This document shows positions 1 through 14,200 of a stretch of 64,000 nucleotides of DNA, one piece after another (the stretch's first letter is position 1; every line of letters starts with the position of its first letter). The position numbers and the translations under genes were made by a program. The notes under the pieces were generated by a model. That model did no database searches, was not told the origin of the DNA, and saw only the letters and a program-made list of their open reading frames with translations. The DNA is from Blastomussa wellsi (lineage: Eukaryota; Cnidaria; Anthozoa; Scleractinia; Plerogyridae): assembly GCA_947652115.1 (NCBI GenBank), contig OX393563.1, forward strand, positions 27,450,591 to 27,514,590, read 5' to 3'.

Positions 1-1162
1 AATTAATGGTTTAGTTTTGTTACCTACGTCTATATTACTCCATTGAAACCATTATTTGACGTCTGTTGTTACGGATGGCGAGGATGCAAGTGGATTGAAA
101 ATTGAAAAAAATTGTCATTTTTTAAATTTTCAATCCATCTCCTGAAAAAAAGTAGTAAACCAACTATTATATCTTGCTCTCCCTGCTAAATTTTCATTTG
201 ATATCTTTTTCGCAATTCTGCAGGAGCAGTTTTTATAAGAGTAAAGGTATTAAAATTTAAGCAACGACTTTTAGCACAGAATTGACCTGAACACTCCAAA
301 ATCATCGTGGCGATTCCCCTTTAAGCGGATAGCTCCACTTACAACTAAACTGCCTTCACAAATCCCTGTTTGAAAAATAATGCAAGCTCTGCATTTCAGG
401 CGTGGATCCAGAACGGTTTCCACCGTTTTACAGAAATCGGGCAGATATTTCTAGTGAATAAATGTGTTTTAGAAAGAAATATTCCAAATTTTACTATAAA
501 AAACACAAAATATTCCCGTAAGTGGTCATCTATCCCTTGCACTTCCAGTGGCCGCTTTCGAGAGTCATTCTCCTATACAGCCAGCGCCAGTAACGGTCAC
601 TTTTTTTCCACTGTACAAACATTTATCAAGAATGTTTCAGAATAAATTTAATAAAAAAACCCAAGGAATATTTATCTATTTATTCATTTGCGTTTATTAC
701 AGCGCTTGGCTTGAAAAATTCCTGCCCTATTTTAATTTCTTTTTGGAAACATTTTCCATACATTTTAAATGTGTTACACGCAGGGTCGACAGGTGTCAAT
801 GTAACCATCCTTTACGCCTTCAGTCTGCTGTAGTAACTTTTCCTGTTGAGTGACTTGAGTGCGGTTTAATCGTTTCTCGCGTTTTCCCGCTTTCCAAGTT
901 CCCGCGCTTTATCGCGTCCTGAACTGTCAAGTCTTCCGCGCTTTTTTAGAGCTGTTTCACCAACCGCAGATTTTTGTCTCACGCGCTATTCCGTTTCCCG
1001 CTCTTTATTTTGGCCATCCGCCGAGGAACCCAGCGATGTCGGATTATCGCTTGTGTCAGGCAGACCTCTTTTCTCAGCGCCACCTTTGTGATAGTGACAT
1101 TTAGCTCACGTGTGTAATTTGACCTGTTTGGCTTGCAAAATGGTTTGAAAAATTGTCCATTA
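1..1162. other. 3' flank of ELP1, no gene recognised
   Basis: AT-rich sequence with short open frames but no codon pattern or family match I can support. It must contain the ELP1 3' UTR. A TTTATT (AATAAA on the minus strand) near 679-684 is a candidate poly(A) signal. Sequence near 640-655 carries AATAAA-type motifs on the plus strand, which could end a convergent gene to the left. Confidence 0.4.
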
Positions 1163-4100
1163 TCACTGGAGTTGCTCCAGTTTCCAGTCGGTTGCTATCT
1201 TTCCAGTTGGAGGTTTCGGTCTTTCCGGTTCATCTGCAAAAAATTAAGAAAACAAAAATCGGTGATTACGTTTATTGATTGACAGCTTTTTGCTTGACCA
1301 ATCAGGAACAAATTCAAAATTATTAAAGCACTCGTCAGTTGACCTATGGGCGTTTTCCCGCAATTGACACGTGTTTGACACTGGTTGCATATTTTCCCGC
1401 CTTTAGAACAGGTTGCACGTTTTTACTTTGAGTTCTGATTGGTTCATTCATTAATTGAGTTTGTTTGCTTTGACAGATGCAAGGAAAGAATTTTAAAGAG
1501 TGTAAAAGGAGTCTTATTATTAATTAACGTATCAACGTATAAAATAACAACACCTTTTTGTTTATATGATGTAGCCCTCTGGTCGCCTCTCATAGCTGCG
1601 ATGATGCTATTGACAGTGGCTCCAGGGCCCGTGACCTAAAACGGAGATTAAAAGCAAATCTGTGGTTGAGATAATGTAAAGGTGTGAAATTCACTTTTAG
1701 GTGTCACGCAGTATGCTAAACCAGGATTCTCTTTTTTGTTTTCCTTGGGTCAATGCACCTAGTGCGGAGCAGCACGCAGGTCGCATTTCACATGTACAGA
1801 GTCGCCGAGAGATCGAGGACAAAGTTGCAGTGGTTGACTTTGTAGGCAGACGGTTCCAGTAATCATAAGTTTCGAGAAAACAGGATTGACTATCAGGGAC
1901 CGTGCAGCATATTTGCGATTGGAGGGGGCTAATGCAATGCTCACAGAATGGCTAAAAATGCATCCCAATACACCAGATGCAGTGAATTGTTTTAGCATCG
2001 CAATACCACGAGAGAAGTAAAACGCTAATTTTTCAATTGGTTAAATTTAATATTTTTTTCACAAATAATATCTCCGCCAAGCCTTCCCCGGCTCCGCGGT
2101 CCCTGATATGGTAAATAATGAGCAGTTGTTGCTCGTAGATATTACTGCATCCGACTGGCGTGAGTAGGAAGTCATGGGTCCGGCCTCCCTTCAGGGGAGC
2201 GGAAGTTTTGTGTTCCACACTCAAGGTAAGATAACTTACATCTTTCTCAATAATGGCATAATTACACTCAGAATGCCGTTGGGGAAAGAAGGTCAAAGAC
2301 AACTCAAGACGGGATTCCAACCAAAAGCAATACTTCACCAGTTGTTTTAGCCTTAAGCTCAAAATTTTAATTCTCCTTACTGAGTTACATACATTTCTTT
2401 GTATGTCAGTTATGAGAATTGAGTGCTACATCAAGACAATACACCTACGGTGATAATTTGTGATATACTCACCACCCATCTTCTTGGCAATGTATAGGTA
2501 GTGTAAGAAGAAATTGCATTTTGATCACTGCACTCAACAAACCTGTGAGACGCGATTCACATTGCTTGGGGTTTCCTCAGGAGGCCAGATGATATTCACG
2601 GCAGTCTCGACTGCGGTTACGAGTTGTTGAAAGTTTGTCTGAAGGAGAGCAGCTTGTTCTTCGCGGTCAAACAACACCAATGTTTTTAGCAATGACGCGA
2701 CATCTTCTGCAATATGAACCAAGGTTTGCAAATCTTCTTGAAATGAAGTTGGTGATAACAAGGAGAAAATCGAAAAGGGTGAAACAAACCCGTGAAATGA
2801 AACGTGTACATGATCATCGCAATTGAGAAATGCAATTTCAGCAAAGAAAAAAAAAAAAAACAGGAAAACAGATTTGAAACCGTGACTTCTGCGTTACTAG
2901 ATGCTAATGCGATGCTCTACAAACTAAGCTGTTCCTAAAGTTGGCTTCAACGCAATTCTACCCAATCAAATCATGTGTCCCCAGAGTCACTTGTTCCTCG
3001 CGCACAGGCCCAGCCGGATAAGAGGGACAAGCGGCTCTGGGGACGAGAATGGGCTACAGACTGACAAAAAAGGAAAACAAAGGAATAGAGCTAAACAGGT
3101 CCCATACCAGTGGACTTGTTTACGGTTTGAATGATGTCAGAAAGCGCTTCCATCAAAGCGAAGTCCTCGAACTTGCTGCCTTCTTTTAAGCTGTGCATCT
3201 TCCTTGTAATTTTACGACGATTCTTGGAAGATCTCCTGTCAAAAAAAGAAAAGAGTTAATTAACAATTATCCTGCGAAATCGCACGGAATGTGGCCTGTG
3301 GCTAAAATTAACAATTATTGGACGAGGTTGAGCAAAATATCGTGATTTGTCAGTGACAAGCAGATTAATTATTTGCCGAAGCCGAACTTAATTTGTTTTA
3401 ATTTTGTACAATTACCTTCGGAAACTTTCAACCGCCTTCTTTTTTGATGAAGTAACACAGGCAAAATCATAACTTCACATTCGATCGTAATAATTGTTTT
3501 ATTAAAAACGCCCAAAAAATATTGTACAAACATTGCGAAAAATGCATTCTTTTACGCGTACACCTAAAATATTTGTAGGTCAATGGTATATGAGCTCATA
3601 TACCATTGCCTCTAAACCAATCAGAACTCAGGAAATGCAATATCCCGAGTTTACATAGCTAGGCAACTTCTCTCGCAACTCTGGAAAACAAACTGCCATT
3701 TTTCCCGGAATGGGACAAAACTACGCATGAGCAGACCATTATTCGTAGGAAGTTATTTGCAGGTCACGTGGTAGGGTCTGGGCCAATGAAAAGGAGGGAA
3801 AAAATGAATCGAATGATAAAATGTGATATACGCCTAGCTAAGCCGCTGATGAATATGATTTGTACAGAAAAAAGATTATGGTGCCTACCCGGTCGATCTT
3901 GACCCACGTGAACTGGTACTAGTTCCATACTCCGAGTTGTCGCCCACGCTGCTCGTGTCAGAGTATAGATCTGTATCGTCTCGTGCCAGGCCACTTTCTG
4001 ATGGAGAAAACACCGACAAAGGGAGCTTTGAACATGGATGAAATTTCTACTGCAGATTGTAACAACGAATACTTGCGAACGAGTAAACAAATTTTTTCAC

Positions 4101-5080
4101 GAGTAAAATTATCACGTACCTTGAAACTCCACACTCTGACGTTCTTTAATTTCCCTGACAACTTGCAGTCGCTTGGTATATTTATCAAACAACTCCCTCT
4201 GATCTTCTACACTGCTCATGTTATGGCTGAATGCTGAAAAAAGACAATTTCCTGTCACTCGTGTGTTCTTTTCCAGTTTGGTTTGCATTTGAAAATAACC
4301 TTGTGACGACTGGTCGATTACAATTTCGAAATACGATGATAATCCGACATACCAATGACACTTATCGAACGAAATCAAACAGTCGATTAATCGAGCCCAA
4401 TTGGGTTGGGTAATCGAACGTAATCGAACTCTCACTTCCTTTCGATTTCGTTCAGTTTGTTCGATTGAGTCCAGTTTGGATATTTAGGAAAAATTATAGA
4501 TTTTAAGACTCGAACTAATCGAATCCAATCATTCAACTCCATTCGATGAAGTTCGATTAGTAACGTCGGGCAAATGGACAACATAGACTTTTTCTTTCTG
4601 AGGCTTGATCTGCGCGCCTTAATTTTTGCGAATTCTTTACGTCCCGCCAAATTAACGTAATGAACATTAACGGATGGAAAACGATCTTCTCCCTTTAGCC
4701 ATGAGTCACCTGCCTGTGATTCCAGCGGACACGTACTTCTACAGAGATCTGTGTGGCGCCGCTGATTGGTTGTTTGCACCAGCGAAAACCAATCACAAAC
4801 ACTACACGGATTTTCGGAGAAGCTCGTCACCAGAATGGCAGTTTTCGACTTGAGGCCAAGACGTCTTTCTGGCAAGGGATGGAAATGGACCGATGAATTC
4901 CAGTAATATTCAGTAATATTCAGCGAGGAAAATCCCGCTCGTTTTTTTTTCTGTTTAGATAGAGTCTAGACGTCTAATTACTCGACCTTTCATCTGCAAC
5001 ATTATCGACGGTTACAAACCTTCCTCTAGTGCACACCTCAGATGTGTCTCCAGGATATCTGTCCGATCATGCTTATACAT
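1163..5080 (-). CDS. ELP1: ELP1 exon block E: C-terminal helical and basic region (5 exons plus 2 tentative)
   Basis: Firm exons: 5020-5080 ([14 protein letters not shown]), 4120-4233 ([15 protein letters not shown]), 3889-3997 (acidic, [11 protein letters not shown]), 3108-3235 (basic [18 protein letters not shown], matching the conserved basic tRNA-binding segment), 2543-2736 ([17 protein letters not shown]). The last ends at phase 0. Tentative: a 10-nt microexon at 2473-2482 and a terminal exon at 1163-1233 (TDWKLEQLQ then stop), behind a good polypyrimidine tract ending TTTTTTGCAG. The WKL tail resembles the ELP1 C-terminus, and the microexon is exactly what the phase needs, but its upstream intron would be only 60 bp. 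Exons 1-5 about 0.93; terminal pair about 0.45. Confidence 0.85.
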
Positions 5081-5235
5081 CTGTAAAAATAATAAATAAT
5101 GGTCTGATGTGAAGTGTATATGAAATAATTCATATTTGAACTGCGGATGTAGATGAATGTGAAGAATGATCATCGTCGTTAATTTCCAATTTAAGCAATT
5201 GGAAAGAAGAAGCCTGAAAAAAAAAAAAAAAATCA

Positions 5236-5268
<33 letters not shown>

Positions 5269-8200
5269 TGATACCGGTGCGATGCTCTACCAACGACACA
5301 TTGGGAGCGACGTCAATATATCAGTTGAGTTCATATTTCCCCGTGAGGAATGAAGTATATATGAAATAATTCATATTTGAACTGCGGATGTAGATGAAAT
5401 TGAAGAATGATCATCGCAGTTAATTTTGAACAATCGCAATTTTTCAAAACAATTTCCGATCGTTTAAATGAAGAGGAACATTATAAGCATCACAAAATCC
5501 TACTCGGCGGAGATTTCAATGTCACTTTGGACCCTTCTTTGGATTGTTTGGGTGGAAATCCAATCTGTAAAAGCTCAGCTAAAATTCTTGATGATATTAT
5601 TGAGGAAAATGAGTTAGTCGATATTTGGAGAATACAAAATCCAAACAGTAAACGCTTTACTTGGAGACAAAAATCTCCATTTATACAAAGGCGACTGGAT
5701 TATTGGTTTGTCAGTGATTGCTTGCAAGATGACATAGCTAAGGTCGACATCATAACCGCTATTAAAACTGATCATTCAGCCGTCGTTATCGAAATAAATA
5801 GCTTAGATGATTTACAGCGCGGCCCGTCTTTCTGGAAATTAAACAATAGCCTCTTAGATGACCCTGATTATGTCCTTATGATACGTGAAAATCTTCCAAA
5901 ATGGATAGAAGAAATTAATTTCAGTAGTGATCCAAGAATTGTTTGGGATTGGTTAAAATATAATGTTCGCCAAGAAAGTATTTTTTACAGTAAGCAAAAG
6001 GCTCGTGACAGAAGGGACAAAATTAAAAAAATTGAAGACAAACTTAAGTTATGCGAACAAGAGGTATCCGCATTGCCGTCACTTGAAAATATTAATAAGT
6101 TAGAAGAGACGAAATTAGAATATGAACGAGAATACGATTATATTATAACTGGATCAATCATCCGATCCCGAGCCACATGGTATGAAAAAGGAGAGAAAAA
6201 TAATAAATATTTTTTGAATTTAGAAAACAGCAAAAAGAAAAAGAGCTCAATAAGAAAACTGATTCAGGCAGACGGAAAGGAAACAACCAACTCAGATAAA
6301 ATTTCAAAGGAAATCCTCTCCTTCTATGAGGACCTATATGATGATAAGTTGGGAACAACTATTAATCAAGAGACTTGCCCCTTTCTAAACTCTCCAAATA
6401 TTCCCAAAATAACACGCGAAATGCGTGAAATGTGTGATGGTGAGTTAACATACGCGGAATGTGTTAACATCCTTACCACTTTCAAAAACAATAAAACGCC
6501 GGGTAACGACGGTCTGTCTATAGAGTTTTATAAGGTTTTCTGGCCAGAAATAGGTAGATATCTGGTTGATTCATTAAATTTTTCTTATCGTCATGGTGAA
6601 CTTTCCACTACTCAAAAACAAGCTGTCATAACACTTATAGAAAAGAAAAACAGGGATAGAAGATGGATTAAAAATTGGCGGCCAATCTCTTTGATCAACG
6701 TTGATGTAAAAATTGGTTCTAAAGCGATTGCTAAAAGATTGGAGAAAGTTCTCCCTCATATAATACATTTCGATCAAAATGCCTTTGTAAAGGGTCGAAC
6801 TATTTTTGATGCGGTTCGCACCATAAATGATGTCATAGATTTTACCAAACTAAAAGACTTTAACGGAATCCTGACCGCCATAGATTTTGAAAAAGCTTTT
6901 GACTCACTCAATTGGAACTTCCTCTTTCAATCCTTAGCTTCCTTTGGTTTTGGCGAATCTTTCATTGCCTGGATTAAGACCTTCTATAATAATATTTCAA
7001 GCTGCGTGATCAATAATGGTTTTTCTACACCTCTCTTTAATCTCAAGCGAGGAGTTCGGCAAGGGGATCCACTCTCCCCATATCTCTTTATCATTGCTCT
7101 CGAGCTTTTGGTTATTAACATACGTAATAATAAGGACATAAGGGGCATAATAATAGACGGAAGAGAATTAAAACTAGTCGTTTTTGCGGATGATATGACT
7201 AGTTTCGTCTCGGATAAACGATCTTTTTTTATTCTTATAAACAGCATTGAATCTTTTAGCTGTTTTTCGGGGTTGAAAATGAATCAGGAAAAAACAGAAA
7301 TTCTCCCACTGGGCAACATGATCCTACATCACCAGGAATTTGGCGTAGAAGAAATTAATAGATCTATAAAAATTTTGGGTGTTTATTTTTCCACTGACCA
7401 TGTACTTTTTTACAAAAATAATTTTGAATCTATAATTAAGTCAGTTAAAGAACACTTGCAAGGTTGGAGTTGGAGAGGCCTTACGATTCTAGGCAGAATA
7501 CAAGTAATTAAATCTTTTGCCATTCCGAAAATTTTATATCGCGCAGTGTTAATTTCTCATAAAAAAGATTTTATTCAGGAGATAAACTCTCTCCTTTATT
7601 CTTTTATATGGAAAGGTAAAGACAAAGTAAAACGTTCTGCATTAATAAATCCTATTGATAAAGGTGGGCTCAATATGCCGGATATTGAATCAATGATCTC
7701 TACGCAGAGAATTATGTGTATTAAAAAATACTTGGATCCATACCCAGCAGGTTGGAAATTATTTTTAGATTTTTACTTAAAAAGTGCTGGGGGAAAATCC
7801 TTGTTTCATTGTAATTTCGACTACGGAATGCTTTCAATAGCTACACCACCTTTCTACAAGCAGTGTCTCATTCTTTGGTCCTCTTTAAAAAATACCAACC
7901 CTTCTACGCTAGAAGAGATCGTGAATGAAGTGTTATGGAACAACAAATATATATGCATCGAGGAAAAGTCGGTCTTTAATAAAAAGTTATATGACTACGG
8001 TATTTATAAAGTTGGTGACCTCTACGATGCTGCAGGAGAGCTAAAAATTGGAAAAGAACCAGCCATTTCACCCATTGATAATTTCTTGTTATTTAGTATA
8101 TTCAGTTCACTTCCACAAGCATGGCGTAATGTCCTAACGTCAAATAGAGGTTCTATTTCCGCTTGCACATATCCCTTTAACAGTAATACCTATTACCTAA

Positions 8201-11200
8201 ACATTAATAGTGATAAAATTAATATAGAGAATCTAAAATCAAGATTTTTATACAGTAGTTTTATTTCTAGAATTGCAAAAGAGCCCACAGCTATAAAGAA
8301 ATATGAAAATAGTTTTAGTACCTCAAATTATCAGTTTAATTGGAAAGATATCTTCCTGTCACCATTCCAAGTAACTTTAAATACCAAACTACGGGAATTT
8401 CAGTATAAAATTTTAAACAGAATTTTGTATACCAATGATATGCTCCACAAGTTTAAAAAAGTCCAATCACCTTTATGCTACTTATGTCAAGCGGACATAG
8501 AAACCTTGGAACACCTTCTTTTTCGCTGTCCACGTGTTGAAATTTTCTGGAAAGATTTTATGACCCATTTTAAAGAACATTTAAAAATATCCAAGCACCT
8601 TGAAATTACAGATATCCTTTTTGGAATAAACAAACATAGTACATTCGCCACATTGATTAATTATGTAATTCTAGAAGGCAAATATTTCCTCTATCTTTGT
8701 AAGCTTAATAATAAACCCTTATCTCTTGGCTTATTGATGGAAAGAATAAGAAATACCTTCAAGATCGAATCTTTCATTGCGAGAAAAAATGACAAACTTG
8801 AATACCATTATCGAAAATGGGAACCTTTGCTTCCACTTATTTCATAAGATTTCACCTAGTGTAGGCTTTTTATTGTACACTGATTGTAGGTCTATTTGTG
8901 TTTGTATTTGTGTTTTTTTTTTTCTTTTTCTTTTTTTTTCAATTGTTACTTTTTTTTTTTCTTTTTTGTCATTCCTAATATTGTAAAATACTTGCTATAA
9001 ATAAATAAAATACAAAAAAAAAAAAAAAAAAAAAAATCGCAGTTAATTTTCATTTTAAGCAATTGGAAAGAAAATCAGGGCTTGAACGGGAATCCCGTTA
9101 GGACAAGGATAACAGATAGTCCAAACATGGAAAATTCGTCGTGGTTTACGTTCATCATAAAGCAAACCAAAACCATAACAACAGCAACAACCAACAACAA
9201 AATTTACAAAGATTATCAGTTGAATAAGGCACGCGAAGTTTGCTGACAAGGTTATGACGTTATAACTACGTATTTGCCACAAGTAACCGGCTTAGTACCC
9301 AATGACAACATAGGCGTTACATGTCATAAAAGCCCGCCAAATCCTGAAAAGGCTTAGTTCGACAAGTTGCTATTGGAAACTTAGCAAGCTGCCCGTGGTA
9401 ACATTGTAGCTTTAACGTCAAAACGTTGTCCCCAAACTTCCCCGTACCTTACTCCACTGATAATGATAGCAATACAACGGGGGCTGACAACTCTAGCGCT
9501 TGGAAGCAGTACAATGTGAAAAGGAAAGCCGTTCCGAAAATTTGGAATATCGTCCCCAAGTTTTAGAGACATTCTCGGAGAAATCTCAAGCTTCCCGAGA
9601 TTTTAACAACATTACTTCGGCAAACCCTTCAGATTCCCGGAAGAAACAGCCTTCTTAGAGTGGACAGCAAAACACATTCACTCACCAGTCTCAAGGCTTC
9701 TTCCCACTGCATCCCGTCTATAAGAACAGCGATAGCCTCCTCAGGATCCTACAAAAACACAAAGCCAGAATCTTATCTCGTTTTAACGGCTCAGCGTGTA
9801 GTGGGCCTGAACATGCGCTTGTTTGTAGCCTACGTTTAGAAGGTCCAAATAAAAACACGTCTCTTGTCTCTCGAAATGGTGAAGGCGGCTGCGGTGAATT
9901 GCTCGTTTGAACAATAGGAGAAGTGTCTTATATTTTCTTCGGTGGCTCAGACAAATTGGCTAATTTAAAGGTTTTCTTACTTTTGCATATTCCTCCAAGA
10001 CTCTGGATGCTTCTAGCGAACGCTTGTGTCCTTTTAAATAAGCTGAGGTATTGAAAAAAAAATACAAAGTTAACTATAAGGGTGCTTTCTGCAGGTACCA
10101 CTCATAGATGCCCCAAACTACAAAGAATCACGGTACATGCAGAAAGCCCCACTATAAGACAGTATGCAAATTTGTACAATAACGTTAAATTCTCGCGCGC
10201 TCATTGGTCGACAGCCATGGTCGATCAGATTGACCAGAACGTAGATCATGTAAGTAAATGATGTACAATGCATATAACGCATTTCTAGGCAAATTTCGAA
10301 AAGCTTGAAAAATTGTCGGGACGTTTCGGAAAATAGAATCTAGCGAGTTGGGAATGCCAACTGGGAAAGTTGAGACGAAATTTTCCATCTTACGAGCTGT
10401 CATTCGCACGCGCGATTTCACACTGATTGTCGATGTAATCTACTGGTAATTTGCGACGTTTTGCATAAAACAAATCGACCATGTTTTCCACGGTTTTCAC
10501 TCTTAGAAAAGACCATAGAAATTTATGACGCCACAAAATGTTCAAATGTTTGAACATATGACGCCATTTCTATGGCATGAGACCATGTGATCGATTTGTT
10601 AAAGAGATCTCAAATTGTTTCTTTTCTCGCACAACCTAACCAATTAACTATATCACTACTACATAACACAAGATATTTTGTAGAGATCAAATGTTTTAAC
10701 AAGGTATAGATAAAACCAACAGGGGATGTGTGGGGATAGCAGAACACCTTTCATACCTGCCACAGTTCTAGCCAATGAAATCACTTGTTCGTCTGTGTAA
10801 TGCAGGAGAGAGGTCATACAAAACACTTGTCGCCAGTTTCCGCTCTTCTGGAATGCGGACAGAGCTTGTTCGTGTGCTCCACAACGAGTAAATACTACAA
10901 AAAGAATAAAAATATTAACGTAAGAATGATCACCATTAGCTGAGATTTTTTTGACAGCAGGGAAACAGTGGTTCACAATACCTAAACCAGCTTCATCATG
11001 CCTCTTGTTAGCAAGAAGGTACTCGCCATAGGCAACTGACAGCTCCTGTTAGGCAAGACAGTTCTCATCAGTGTATAAAGTCAGCCGGGCAGTCAGTGGG
11101 GTGATCAGTTGCCCAGGTGGTCAGGCAGCCGGGAAGTAAGTGTAGGTCGGTACGTCAGTCAGATGGTCACTCTATAAGTCAGTTGGTTGGGCAGTGAGCA

Positions 11201-14200
11201 TCATAGAAAGGTCAGTCGAGTCGGTTGGGCACTGGGTAGTTAGGTAGGTCAGTTGGTCAATCAGTTGGTCAGTAGTCACTTAGTTGGGATGTACATGCAA
11301 TAGGTAGGTAGGTCTGTCGGTCGGTCAGTGGGTCGATCAGTCAGTCATTCGGGCAGTGAGCACTATATTAGGTAGGTAGGCCGGTAAGTTGGTCAATTGG
11401 TCAGCCGGTCGGCAGGCAGGTTGGTCGGTCAATCAGTTAGTTGGTCAGTCGGTCGATCAGTCAGTCAGTCAGTCAGTCAGTCAGCCCGTTGGGCAGTGGG
11501 TACCATAGGTAGGCAGGTCTGTAAGTTGGTCAATTGGTCAGTCAGTCGGGCAGTGGACGCAAAAGTTAGGTAGGTAGGTAGGTAGGTAGGTAGGTAGGTT
11601 GGTCAGTTAGTGAACTGGTCAGTTTGCCGGGCAGGTAAGTAGGTCAATCAGTCGGTTGGTCAATCAGTCAATTTGTCAGTCGGTCCAGACATTAAGAAAT
11701 ATAATCTGTCAATCACTAGCACTACATACCGTGTACTGCGCACTGGATTTTGGGTAGAGCTTCAGTGCCTCTTTGAATAAACAGTTCTCCCTCACAATCG
11801 ACACAAGCTCCTCGAAATGTTCAGGACCTAAAGAAAAACAACAGTCGTCACATCAGTTGACTAGAACACACTGCTTTTGCCCCCACCCCCCTGGAAGTGA
11901 TGCTAGCCATCACAGGTTACTCTACAGCATTCTGTCAAGTGTCTTGTCAAAGACCCCGGTCAGGGCTCGAACCCAGACCAGCGCTCGAACAATTAGGCCA
12001 CCAGGCCTCCTACCATTAATAAAGCACAATACTCACAAGCGATATAACAATCTAGCTTTCAGTTCAACTTACCACACAAACTCAGGTGTTGAATAGCCTT
12101 GTTATAGCGTTTGAGGTACTTGTCTATGGAATATCGCTGCAAATTTGTCTCCATTTTTCGGAGATTATTTAGAAATGGAAGATATTCCTTTGGATCCTGA
12201 AAAGAGAGGCACGTTCAATAAAACAAATTAAAACAAGCACGCGTTCATAAAGTAACGTGCGTAAAAAAGACAATCGAAGTCATTTCCTTTCACCTTTTGT
12301 GATTTTTCAGCTACCATGAGAACCAACTCAAAGTCGTACATTCCCAATGCTACGTCATACATTTGATTGACGTCTACCAGGAAGAGGACGTATTTGAGGG
12401 CATCTTCTGACGTAACACGTTCAGTTTCTGTTGTATTTACAGGACTGGCTGAAAGGAAAGGAAAATCAAAAGGCCCCACGCTAGGGTTTTATCCATAATC
12501 TTTACAGGCTGTACGGTATAATAAACAGAACCACATGAAAATATTGCTCAGAAGCTTTCATTTGAATGAATGGGTTTCATTCAGACTTAACAGGACCTCG
12601 CTCCCAATGTGTGGCTTCACAGCTCAGTTGGTAAAGCATCGCACCGGTATCGTGGAGGTCACGGGTTCGAATCCCGTTGGAGCCCTGATTCCAATTGTTT
12701 AAATTGGAAATTAACTGCGATGATCATTTCTCACTTTTATCTACATCCCCAGTTCACATATGAACTATTTACTTTACGCCATAATAAACAGTACCACATG
12801 AAGGTACGGCTGAAGAAGCTTTCGCTTAAATGGTCACACACTAAGGTCTCAATCACAGACTACAAAAAAGTACACACCTTTCAAATCTTTTATGATCGTC
12901 AGAACCTTCTCTAGCGCTGGATCATTCATCTTCACGTACGTAGTTAAGATGGGAAGCAGATATCTAAAAACAAATTCAACAGACTATTATAAAGATTCAG
13001 CCAACTTTCTATTCTTGGAGACCCAGGGAAAGTTAGTGGAGGGAGGGAGGGGGGGGGGGGGGTGGCGAAATTGAAGTTGGAGCAAAAGTGAAAAGCCCCT
13101 GGGGAAAAAGTCTTATCACGCCAATTCTAAACAGCTCTCTGAACGTTGCCTCCTGCATGGGCAGAAAATTCATGGCACACACTTTTAATTGTTCTGTCCA
13201 TGAAAGAGCTTTACGGAGTTACAAGCTACGTCTCTGATGAACCTCCTTATACTTTGAAATGAACTCGGAATTGTTTTCATGCACTGATCTATATTAAAAT
13301 CATGGAAAACAATTAATGTACGTCTATGTAAGATGCAGGGACGTTACGTGGGTAAATTAAGTATTGATTGGCGTAAAAGACAAGAGGTTTTTAAGCTACC
13401 AAACAGACTTACTTATTGTGTGCCGCAGCCTCTAACGCGGTACGTACGGCATCACAGACTCGATCCACTTTACTGCTATCAGCTGAAGAAACTTCCGCCC
13501 TTTTGAAAGACAAGATGCTTCACTACATTTAGAGAGAAATTATCCATACGTATGGATAAAATAATGATACAAAAATTACTTACGCTTGTCTGGGTTCTGA
13601 GTAATAATCAGAATACATCGTGACCGTCACGTCTTCCTCCCTTGAAAGATAAAAGTTTACAAAATAAAACTTTGAGATACAGCGTTTCGAGAAGTCACTT
13701 TTCTTTATCTTGGATGTAAACGTTTCCGGAGAAAATCAACGAATAAGGAATTATAGCCTTACTCCCTTGAAAGATAAAAGTTTACAAAATAAAACTTTGA
13801 GATACAGCGTTTCGAGAAGTCACTTTTCTTTATCTTTGATGTAAAAGTTTCCGGAGAAAATCAACCAATAAGGAATTATAGCTCAAACTGGGCTCATCTT
13901 AGGTGTAAATACTGGTGAAACTCACCAGTAACGTATACAACAAATAACGAACACAATAACTCAAAACAATATAGAACAAAAAAACAACACAATATGTCAA
14001 AAACAAAGAAAAAAGACAGATTTTTACAAAGAGGTAAATACATCAAATACAAAGAGCTTTCAGGTGGTGCTTTCGGCTGGAAATATAAAAAAATCTCTCT
14101 CTGTTCTGCCGTTCTGAAGACAATTATTTTGCTGTCATGCTGACACTGTTGTATAAGCTGACAGAAACTTTCGAGGTTTTTGTGTTAAGAAAAGATTACA

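Larger units (their letters stand above)
5311..9105 (-). repeat. Second family-1 SINE, split by a LINE insertion
   Basis: SINE tail sequence at 5311-5427 stops at ATCGCAGTTAATTTT and resumes at 9036 with the same 15 bp, continuing into CATTTTAAGCAATTGG and a truncated tRNA-like head near 9100. Removing 5428-9035 and one copy of the 15 bp restores continuous SINE sequence. The LINE is therefore younger than this SINE. Confidence 0.75.

Noticed and set aside
1759..1998. 79-aa frame as a gene
   Set aside because: The region overlaps a dispersed repeat also seen at 30541-30715 and has no family features.
12611..12685. Functional tRNA gene with a perfect B-box
   Set aside because: The anticodon stem does not pair well and the same body and tail recur in other copies, so it is a SINE head.
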